A stretch of DNA of 64,000 bases from Phycisphaerales bacterium (GTDB lineage Bacteria; Planctomycetota; Phycisphaerae; Phycisphaerales; UBA1924). The translations under genes and the position numbers were made by a program. The stretch spans positions 122,003 to 186,002 of the forward strand of contig JAIEUA010000009.1 of the NCBI GenBank assembly GCA_019744815.1, read 5' to 3'. Under the pieces are notes generated by a model. That model made no database searches and was not told where the DNA came from. It was given only the letters and a program-made list of their open reading frames with translations. How positions within the stretch are numbered: the stretch's first letter is position 1; each line of letters begins with the position of its first letter. Positions 57,547 to 64,000 of the stretch are shown here, in pieces.

Positions 57547-59163
57547 ATGCAACCACATCTGTCCCGTCTCGCGTCCCGCCTCACCGCCGCCGCGGCGATG
57601 CTCGCGGTCGCCACGATCGCACACGCCGCGGAGAAGCGGGTGATCTATGTGGACAAGTCGGCCCCGCCGGGAGGGGATGGGACTTCGTGGGAGAAGGCGT
57701 TTCAGGATCTCGGCGTGGCCTTGCGGTCGATCGAGGACTATCGCGGAGGGAACAGCGAGGTCCGCATTGCTGACGGCACGTACACGCCGGATGTCGTGAA
57801 CGGTGATCGCGATCGATCGTTCTCGACACCGATCACGAGTTCCGCCGCGAACTTGTCGATACTTGGGTCATTCGCTGGCTTTGGAGCACCGGATCCAGAT
57901 AAGCGGGACTACGTGGCGACTCGCACGATTCTCTCGGGTGATCTGAACAACGATGACGGACCAGAGTTCACGAACCGCGGGGATAACTCGGCGATCGTCG
58001 CGAGGTTCTGGACCAACGGACGCCTGACCGTGGACGGCTTGACGGTTCGAGGGGCCAGTGCAGAGCCGCCAGCACGTTGGGCGTACGGAATCAGCTGCGG
58101 AGCGGGTTCGGATTTGTTCGGGCGCTGGACCGGATCAGTCCTGATGACCAACTGCACGGTCGAAGACAATGACACGATGCAAAGCGTGGCCGGTGCAAGT
58201 GTGTACGGCGCGGTGGTCGAGGTCGCCGACTGCACCTTCCGCGGCAACCGCAATCGTGACGGCCTCGGTGGCGGGCTGACCGTCGCGAGCTCGGATGGCA
58301 ATTGGGCGCTCGTGCAGCGATGTGTCTTTGAGAACAACCAAGCCACATACGGTGGTGGCGCATACGTCGAGATTGCGCGCCTCGAGCGCTGCGTCTTCGT
58401 CGGCAACAAGGCAAAGTTCCAGGGCGGTGGCTACTTCGGGACCGGAGAGGTGCGATCGAGTCTTTTCGCCGGAAACCAAGCCGGTTCGAGCGGCGGTGCG
58501 ATCGCCGGACGGCCAGGCATGATCGCGAGTTGCAGTATCGTCGCGAGCCTTGCTCCGTCCGCTTCCGCGATCAGCACATTCAACGCTTCGCCGTGGATAC
58601 TGAACAACATCCTCTGGGGCAACGAGTCCTCGCTTGGCGGGCCGACGGTACAAGTGCTCCAATGCCTATGGCCAGGGATCTTCTCCGGAAACGTCATCGA
58701 AGGCGGACTTGCTGTCACGGAGTTCTCCGGCGCAACACCGTTGATCGAAGGCAATAGCGCCTCCAACCCGCGATTCATTCGGGAAGCAGGTCAACCATTG
58801 TCAACGTCTGATTGGCGAACGTTGAACTACAGACTTCGACCGGATTCGCCCGCGATCGGCGCAGGGACGCCTCGGTTTTATCTGCCGGTCGATCTTGACG
58901 GCTCCGTCTTCTATTCGGGATCGGATCCGCGGTCCCCTGACGCCGGCTGCTACTTCATCACCCGCTCCAACTGCTTCGCCGACCTCGACCGCTCCTGGCC
59001 CTTCCTCGTCGACGACTCCGACTTCCAGCTCTTCGCCGCCGCTTACGACCTCACCATCGCCCCACCGGCCAACCCCCTCGCCGACCTCAACAACGACGGA
59101 CTGGTCGACGACGCCGACTTCTCCCTCTTCGCCGTCGCCTACGACGCATTGGTCTGCCCGTAA
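57547..59163 (+). CDS. Secreted right-handed beta-helix protein with dockerin repeats
   Basis: 538 residues from ATG 57547. Signal peptide about 1-28 (ending IAHAA). Parallel beta-helix sequence runs to about residue 455: the opening IYVDKSAPPGGDGTSWEKAF, ADGTY, then short repeats with Asn/Gly turns (CTFRGNRNRDGLGGGLTV, CVFENNQATYGGGAYVE, SLFAGNQAGSSGGAI), as in polymorphic outer-membrane and pectate-lyase-like proteins. The end has dockerin-like repeats (VDDSDFQLF and NNDGLVDDADFSLF). It probably binds or cleaves a polysaccharide, but no catalytic residues were identified. Confidence 0.82.
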   Translation: MQPHLSRLASRLTAAAAMLAVATIAHAAEKRVIYVDKSAPPGGDGTSWEKAFQDLGVALRSIEDYRGGNSEVRIADGTYTPDVVNGDRDRSFSTPITSSAANLSILGSFAGFGAPDPDKRDYVATRTILSGDLNNDDGPEFTNRGDNSAIVARFWTNGRLTVDGLTVRGASAEPPARWAYGISCGAGSDLFGRWTGSVLMTNCTVEDNDTMQSVAGASVYGAVVEVADCTFRGNRNRDGLGGGLTVASSDGNWALVQRCVFENNQATYGGGAYVEIARLERCVFVGNKAKFQGGGYFGTGEVRSSLFAGNQAGSSGGAIAGRPGMIASCSIVASLAPSASAISTFNASPWILNNILWGNESSLGGPTVQVLQCLWPGIFSGNVIEGGLAVTEFSGATPLIEGNSASNPRFIREAGQPLSTSDWRTLNYRLRPDSPAIGAGTPRFYLPVDLDGSVFYSGSDPRSPDAGCYFITRSNCFADLDRSWPFLVDDSDFQLFAAAYDLTIAPPANPLADLNNDGLVDDADFSLFAVAYDALVCP

Positions 59164-59899
59164 CGGCTTCCGCTTCATGGGTGTCAGAGACCGTGGGACG
59201 CCGAGGCTGACGAGTCCGCGAGGAAGCCTCGGTTGACTCGGAGCGAAGGCGTCCGAGCGTGCTTGATGATCGACGGTTCGCGCTCGATGCACCCGAGGCT
59301 TCGTCGAAGACTCCTCAGCCTCGGCGTCTTGATGGCATCGGGGTCCCTCCGCTCGAATCCGATCTCGGGCCGCCTGTACCACGCAGCATCACACATTCCA
59401 TGGAACCGCCGCCGCTCTTTCGCCAATAGAGCAAGTCTGCGCGGCGTGCGGCGTTGGTCCTTGCGATCCTCCCCCCGCCGCGGCGTCCTCGCGGGAAGTG
59501 CTGAAGTTCGGGTTCGGTCTGGTCGAAAGTGGCCGTCCCACCGGGCTTTACGCAAGGTGCACCCGATGCAGGACGTTCCCGTCCGGTCTCTTCTACACTA
59601 GAGACCGTTTCGGGGCAGGCCCCAGCGGCCGGTGCCGCCGGGTGGCGGAGGGGGGAACCGGGTGAGGGGTGCGGGGAGCGGAGTCGGTCGGTACGGGTCT
59701 TTGGTTGTCCTGCAACCCCAGCCCTCGAACCTTCCAACTCCCGGTGCCGCCCGTTCGGGCGAAAAGGGCACCGGACCGTGGGCGGTTGTCGATCTTGGAG
59801 TTCGCCGGGCGTGTGTCCCGGGGCTTCCAGCGTCGCACCGACGGGACAGTTGTGAGTCACCACGCCCTCGGGCGTGACATTGCGGGGACGGATCGAGCG
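59164..59899. other. 736-base non-coding stretch with several hairpins
   Basis: No convincing gene. Contains the 36-base inverted repeat at 59197-59328, a hairpin at 59584-59607 (CGGTCTCT with AGAGACCG), a nested hairpin at 59741-59774 (CCGGTGCC and GGCACCGG enclosing GCCCG-TT-CGGGC), and CACGCC/GGCGTG at 59861-59876 just before the kinase start. Could be a structured 5' leader or a small RNA; not matched to any known RNA family. Confidence 0.45.
59197..59328. repeat. 36-base imperfect inverted repeat
   Basis: The arm 59197-59232 is the reverse complement, with about five mismatches, of the arm 59293-59328; about 60 bases lie between them. Arms begin GACGCCGAGGCTGA and end GAAGCCTCGG. It could be a small mobile palindrome or a folded RNA. 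Confidence 0.6.
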
Positions 59900-60811
59900 A
59901 TGAGCCGCGGCGGGACCGAATACAAGAAGGGCGACACCGTCGAGGGCATGAAAGTCCTCGACGAGCTCGGCCGTGGTGCGGCCTCGATCATCTACCTCGT
60001 CAAGGACAAGAACAACCACATCTGGGCCCTCAAGCACGTCGAGAAGGTCGAGCCCAAGGACCAGCGCTTCCTCGATCAGGCCGAGGCCGAGTACCACGTC
60101 GCCCAGGCGATGGACCACCCCGCCATCCGCAAGATCGAAAAGATGATCAAGCGGGGCAAGAGCATGCTCAGCCTCGAGACCATCCATCTCTACCTGCTGA
60201 TGGAGCTGGTGGACGGCATCTCGATGGAAAGTAAGCCGCCCAAGACCTTCGAAGAGGCCGTGTACATCTTCGAGCAGACCGCCGAGGCCCTGCACCACAT
60301 GCACACCAAGGGCTTTGTCCACGCGGACATGAAGCCCAACAACATCGTGGTCACGTCCGAGGACGAGGTGAAGCTCATCGACCTGGGCCAGTCGTGCCGC
60401 GTCGACACGGTGAAGGAACGCATCCAGGGCACGCCCGACTTCATCGCCCCCGAGCAGGTGCACTGCCGCCCGATCACGCCGCGGACCGACGTCTACAACC
60501 TCGGCGCGTCGATGTACTGGATTCTCACCCGCCGTCACATCCCGACGGCGCTGGGTGATTCCAATTCGCTCCTGGGCAAGATCGACGACAACCTCATCGA
60601 GAAGCCCAAGCCCGCGATCGAGCTGAACCCCCGCATCCCGGCGATGCTGAGCGATCTCATCATGCAGTGCCTCGAGATCGATCCCGAGAAGCGCCCCAAG
60701 GACATGAAGCTGGTCGCCGACCGGCTCAACCTGATCCGCGCCAAGCTCCACGCGATGAAGAACGGCCCCGCGCCCGAGACCGCCGAGAGCCGCGACGATT
60801 CGGAGCCGTAA
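59900..60811 (+). CDS. Soluble serine/threonine protein kinase
   Basis: 303-residue stand-alone kinase domain without a membrane helix or sensor. Glycine loop LGRGAASIIYLV (residues 23-34), catalytic-lobe K45 (ALKHV). The catalytic loop reads HADMKPNNI (D143 as proton acceptor; Ala in place of the usual Arg), and the magnesium motif is DLG (161-163) in place of DFG. Activation segment GTPDFIAPEQ (177-186) and D197 are normal. The HAD/DLG changes appear in active bacterial kinases too, so it is probably functional. The ATG at 59900 is preferred; the frame is open to 59669 through hairpin-rich non-coding DNA. Confidence 0.88.
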   Translation: MSRGGTEYKKGDTVEGMKVLDELGRGAASIIYLVKDKNNHIWALKHVEKVEPKDQRFLDQAEAEYHVAQAMDHPAIRKIEKMIKRGKSMLSLETIHLYLLMELVDGISMESKPPKTFEEAVYIFEQTAEALHHMHTKGFVHADMKPNNIVVTSEDEVKLIDLGQSCRVDTVKERIQGTPDFIAPEQVHCRPITPRTDVYNLGASMYWILTRRHIPTALGDSNSLLGKIDDNLIEKPKPAIELNPRIPAMLSDLIMQCLEIDPEKRPKDMKLVADRLNLIRAKLHAMKNGPAPETAESRDDSEP

Positions 60812-60845
60812 GCGAGTTCCAATAGCCAGTCACCGCACCAGCGAG

Positions 60846-60865
60846 CCGGGGCGCCCCCGCCCCGG
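60846..60865. repeat. Intergenic hairpin, family B
   Basis: 8-base-pair perfect stem CCGGGGCG/CGCCCCGG with a CCCC loop; its flank (GAGCCGGGGCG) matches the hairpin at 26433. It lies between the convergent kinase and serine hydrolase genes and could act as a terminator, but there is no T-run. Confidence 0.55.
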
Positions 60866-60954
60866 TGCCGCGATCGCACGCCCGCAGCATTCGCCCGAAC
60901 CCGTCATCCCGCGCCCAACATCACGCGCCCATCATCCGGCAACTCCTCCGCCCC

Positions 60955-62199
60955 TCACTTCCGCGCCTCATACGGCACATACCCATCCCACTCCCACGGC
61001 GAGTAGGTATCGCCGATCAACGTCGCCTGCAGCTCCTTGAAGATCCCCTCCGCGTTGTTGCTGTTGGACATCATCACCAGCGCGGTCTTCTTGTCCGGGA
61101 ACACCACCATGTGATTCCGGAAGCCTTTGTCGTTGCCTTCCTTGAACCACGCCCATCCGTGCGGCGACTTGAACACCCCGACGCCGATGCCGTACGACAG
61201 CTCGATCGCATCGTCACGCGTGGTCGTTGCTTCATCCAGCGTCGGGAACTGCCGCACCGATCGGATGCGGATCGACGGCGAGAACATCGCCTGCCGCGCC
61301 TTCTCGCTCAGCCCCTCGCCCCGCATCGCGCCGCGGGCAAACAACACCATGCCGTGGATGTCGCTCGCCGCACTCCCCGCCGCCCGCGCCCCGGTCCTTC
61401 GCTTGTACCCGACCGAGGTCCCCGCATCATCGTGCCCGTCGGCGTAGTTCGCCTCGAACTCCTTCTCCCACACCATGCTGGTCCGCTCCATCCCGAAGCG
61501 ATCGAAGATCCGTTCTTTCATCAGCTCCTGCAAGCCACGGCCAGTCACCGTCTCGACCACCAACTGCATGAGATTGATCCCCTCGCCCGAGTACGCGTAG
61601 CGCGTCCCCGGCTCGAAGTGGAACCGCAGCTTCTCGTCGGGCTCAAGGAAGCGAAAGTTGGCGAACCCGGTGGTGTGGCTCAAGAGATGCCGCGAGGTGA
61701 GCCGCTCCACCCGCGGATCGCCCTTGAGGTCGGCGTACTTCTCGATGTCGGTGATCGGCTTGGCGAAGTAGCTCGCGATCGGGCGATCGAGGTCGATCGT
61801 GCCTTCATCGACGAGCATCATGACCAGGTACGCGAACATCGTCTTGGTGTACGACGCCGCGTAGGTCACCGTGCTGGCGTCGAACGCGTTGCCCGCCGAG
61901 CGTTCGCCGAAGCCGCGTTCGAGCACGATCTGGTCGTCGTTGAGGATCGCGACGCCCAGACCCTTCACTCGGGCCGCTTTCATGAGCCGCTCGATTTCTG
62001 ACACCGCGTGCTCGACCGTGATCGTCGTGCCGTCGAGCCGCCGGATCAGAGTCGCGTTCGCCGGCGTCGACTTGGCCGCGTCGTTCGTAGTCACGACCGG
62101 CTCCGCCGCAAGCGACGGCAGGCCTGCGCCCATCGCCGCCGCCAGCGCGATCCGACATCCCGCTCGCAGCGCCCACGCGCGTGCCCGGTGCTTCTGCAT
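60955..62199 (-). CDS. Serine hydrolase of the beta-lactamase/penicillin-binding-protein fold (class C-like)
   Basis: 414 residues from ATG 62199 (AAGGAG upstream). Signal peptide about 1-32 (ending LPSLAA). The catalytic SxxK is S116-YT-K119 and the second motif is YSG (YAYSGEG). The third motif is not the classical KTG; the nearest stretch is GNDKGFRNHM near the C-terminus. The domain matches the beta-lactamase-related (Pfam Beta-lactamase) group, which includes esterases, DD-peptidases and D-aminopeptidases. Periplasmic location is expected; substrate unknown. Divergent from the FAD oxidoreductase. Confidence 0.86.
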   Translation of the reverse strand: MQKHRARAWALRAGCRIALAAAMGAGLPSLAAEPVVTTNDAAKSTPANATLIRRLDGTTITVEHAVSEIERLMKAARVKGLGVAILNDDQIVLERGFGERSAGNAFDASTVTYAASYTKTMFAYLVMMLVDEGTIDLDRPIASYFAKPITDIEKYADLKGDPRVERLTSRHLLSHTTGFANFRFLEPDEKLRFHFEPGTRYAYSGEGINLMQLVVETVTGRGLQELMKERIFDRFGMERTSMVWEKEFEANYADGHDDAGTSVGYKRRTGARAAGSAASDIHGMVLFARGAMRGEGLSEKARQAMFSPSIRIRSVRQFPTLDEATTTRDDAIELSYGIGVGVFKSPHGWAWFKEGNDKGFRNHMVVFPDKKTALVMMSNSNNAEGIFKELQATLIGDTYSPWEWDGYVPYEARK

Positions 62200-62387
62200 G
62201 TCCAGCTCCTTCGAGAGTGCCCATTCCCCGAGATTCCCAGCGCAACCGTTCCCGTCGAAATCGCCCGAATCCTCTGACAACCGCCAACATCTCCAACATC
62301 CGCCGCATGCCCCGCCCGCGGCCGCTGTCCCGGTATTCTTACAGGTTCGACCACATCGCTTGTACCACACCGCCGCGAGGTCCACCC

Positions 62388-63872
62388 GTGTCCCGCTCAC
62401 TCTTCGCCCGTCTTCACGACCGTTTCGAACGCCCGCGTCAACTGAGCCGCGAAGGTCTCTCGCGCCGAGAGTTCCTCGCGAAGCTCGCCGCCGCTTCGGC
62501 CGCCACCATCAGCCTGCCCGCGCTCGCCACCAATCCGATCCGTCCCCGCGAGGGCGCCATCGGCAACGTTCTCATCCTCGGCGCCGGCCTCGCGGGGCTC
62601 TCCTGCTCGCTGGAACTCTGCAAGGCCGGCGTGCCCAATCTCGTCATCGACGCCCGCGGCGTGGTCGGTGGCCGCGTCCGGACCATCCGCGACATGCTCC
62701 CCGGCCTCACCATCGAAGCCGGCGGCGAGTACATCGGTGCCAACCACCCCCGCTGGCTCGCCCACGCCAAAGACTTCAAACTCAAGCTGCTCGACGCGCG
62801 GGACAAGAACGAGCCCGAAACCATCCACTTCCTAGGCCGCACGCTCAGCGACGCCGAGGCCGAGTCGCTGTACCACGAGATGGACGAAGCGCTCGCGCAC
62901 CTGACCGACCTCGCTCGCACGATCGACGCCCACCGCCCGTGGCAGAGCGCGAACGCCGCGGCACTCGATCAACGCTCCCTCCACGACTGGCTCGTCGAGC
63001 TCGACGCCTCGCCGCTCTGCAAGCACGCGATCGCGACGCAGGCAACCGCTGACAACGGCGTCGAGCCTCACCAACAAAGCCTCCTCGCCGTCCTCGCCAT
63101 GATCAAAGGCGGCGGCCTCGAGAAGTTCTGGACCGATTCCGAGCTCTTCCGTTGCGCCGGAGGCAACGACCAGCTCGCGATGCGCCTCTGGCAATGCATC
63201 GGCGAGCCGCAGTTCCACCTCGGCACCCGCGTGCACACCATTCAACGCAAGGGCGACCAGTTCGTGACGCTCGCCAACAACCGCCCGCCGCTCTTCGGCA
63301 CGCACCTCGTGCTCGCCCTGCCGCCGAGCGCGTGGAAGTCGATCCGCTTCGAGTTCGATCTCCCCGAGCTCCGCGCCCCGATCCAGATGGGCGGCGCCTG
63401 CAAGTGGATCGCGGCGTTCAAGAACCGCGACGCGTGGAACACCCGCTCGCCGTCGTCGGCTCTCTACGCCGACCGCGACTTCCACTTCTCCTGGAACGCG
63501 ACCCTCGGCCAGGACGAGACCAAGGGTTCGGCGCTGACGTTCTTCGCCGGTGCCGATCTCGCGAAGAACTTCTGCGCCCTCGACCCCGCCTCCCGCGAGA
63601 AACAAGGCCGCGCTGTTCTCGACGCACTTGCGCCCGCCGCCGCGCCAACCATGACCCGCACGCTCGACTGGCCGAACGACCCGCTCACCGCCGCCGGCTA
63701 CGGCGTTGCCGCCCCGTGCCAGTGGACCGGCATCCTCCCCGGCCTTGTCGAAGCTCCCGGCCCCGTCTACTTCGCCGGCGAATGGTGCAGCCCGGCGTTC
63801 ATGGGTTACATGGAGGGCGCACTCGACAGCGGCGCCCGCGCCGCCCGTCGCGTCATCGAATCCAACCAATAA
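62388..63872 (+). CDS. Tat-exported FAD-dependent amine oxidase-like oxidoreductase
   Basis: 494 residues from a GTG at 62388 (CGAGGT upstream); ATG 62307 in the same frame is less likely. Twin-arginine signal SRREFLAKLAAASAATISLP (25-44). Rossmann FAD motif GAGLAG (65-70) with GVVGGRVRT (91-99), and the C-terminal FAD segment YFAGEWCSPAFMGYMEGALDS typical of flavin monoamine oxidases. The middle domain should bind the substrate, which cannot be named. Export of a folded, FAD-loaded enzyme fits a Tat signal. Confidence 0.87.
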   Translation: MSRSLFARLHDRFERPRQLSREGLSRREFLAKLAAASAATISLPALATNPIRPREGAIGNVLILGAGLAGLSCSLELCKAGVPNLVIDARGVVGGRVRTIRDMLPGLTIEAGGEYIGANHPRWLAHAKDFKLKLLDARDKNEPETIHFLGRTLSDAEAESLYHEMDEALAHLTDLARTIDAHRPWQSANAAALDQRSLHDWLVELDASPLCKHAIATQATADNGVEPHQQSLLAVLAMIKGGGLEKFWTDSELFRCAGGNDQLAMRLWQCIGEPQFHLGTRVHTIQRKGDQFVTLANNRPPLFGTHLVLALPPSAWKSIRFEFDLPELRAPIQMGGACKWIAAFKNRDAWNTRSPSSALYADRDFHFSWNATLGQDETKGSALTFFAGADLAKNFCALDPASREKQGRAVLDALAPAAAPTMTRTLDWPNDPLTAAGYGVAAPCQWTGILPGLVEAPGPVYFAGEWCSPAFMGYMEGALDSGARAARRVIESNQ

Positions 63873-63933
63873 CAACCTGAGCCGCCCGTCGTACTTCGCC
63901 CCCGCGCCTCCCCTCCCCGCTTCGTGTACAGAC

Positions 63934-64000
63934 CGGAGACATGGGTGGCGCTGTTCGGAGACATGGGTGACACCTTTGGCGGGAACTGTTCGGCATTCCT
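63934..64000. mobile_element. Possible terminus of an insertion sequence (right window edge)
   Basis: Two direct repeats of CGGAGACATGGGTG at 63934-63947 and 63956-63969, 22 bases apart, are followed by ACACCTTTGGCGGGAACTG. The style resembles the end sequences of IS481/IS3-like elements. No transposase is in the window, so this is a tentative call. Confidence 0.35.

Noticed and set aside
59581..59899. RNase P RNA, tmRNA or SRP RNA in the kinase leader
   Set aside because: The conserved core sequences of those RNAs were looked for and not found on either strand.

Overview
The window looks like a chromosomal segment of a high-GC member of the Planctomycetota, most likely class Phycisphaerae. 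The evidence is internal. Several secreted proteins end in the GC-rich, two-repeat dockerin-like module typical of that class (Cys-Pro-Ala-Asp-Leu/Phe-Asn followed by Asp-rich repeats). There is a large family of secreted proteins that open with a Phe-Thr-Tyr-Gln-Gly module and end in an S74 chaperone. Intergenic gaps carry strong palindromes of the kind scattered through planctomycete genomes. Long antisense ORFs everywhere reflect the GC content and are not genes.

Region 1 (1-12,000) is mostly housekeeping and orphan genes: tryptophanyl-tRNA synthetase, two membrane proteins, a lone MoxR ATPase, two paralogous zinc-ribbon/membrane/beta-rich proteins flanking a flavodoxin-fold quinone reductase, a deoxyhypusine-synthase-like enzyme, a dockerin-tailed secreted protein and an M24 peptidase. 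Two clear intrinsic terminators close the minus-strand genes.

Region 2 (12,000-27,050) holds the most unusual single gene: a secreted beta-carbonic anhydrase fused to a complete methyl-accepting chemotaxis protein. It is followed by an SPFH protein/NAD-kinase-like operon, a metallo-beta-lactamase-fold protein, an Rrf2 regulator next to a P1B-4 metal-exporting ATPase, a secreted transglutaminase-like protein, two GNAT acetyltransferases, 6-phosphogluconolactonase and a YajQ-family protein.

Region 3 (27,300-49,130) is an array of eleven secreted proteins ending in an S74 (endosialidase-type) intramolecular chaperone plus coiled coil. Three carry a seven-bladed RCC1/BLIP-II-like propeller of exactly 40 residues per blade. 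Four (39,952-46,970) are tandem duplicates of one architecture, and the first of these is interrupted by an in-frame TAA. Two short ORFs look like remnants of lost members, and a small dockerin protein and a terminator close the probable 37,780-47,422 transcription unit. No phage structural, lysis or packaging genes are present, so this is best read as a chromosomal surface-fibre locus.

Region 4 (49,200-64,000) holds an orphan nuoF, an HNH nuclease, a class V aminotransferase, an aldose epimerase, an operon of one Tat-like protein and three tail-collar proteins, two further dockerin proteins (one with a beta-helix), a soluble protein kinase behind a hairpin-rich 0.7 kb leader, a serine hydrolase, a Tat-exported FAD oxidoreductase, and at the right edge what may be the terminus of an insertion sequence.

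All functional calls are from reading motifs; no database search was run.
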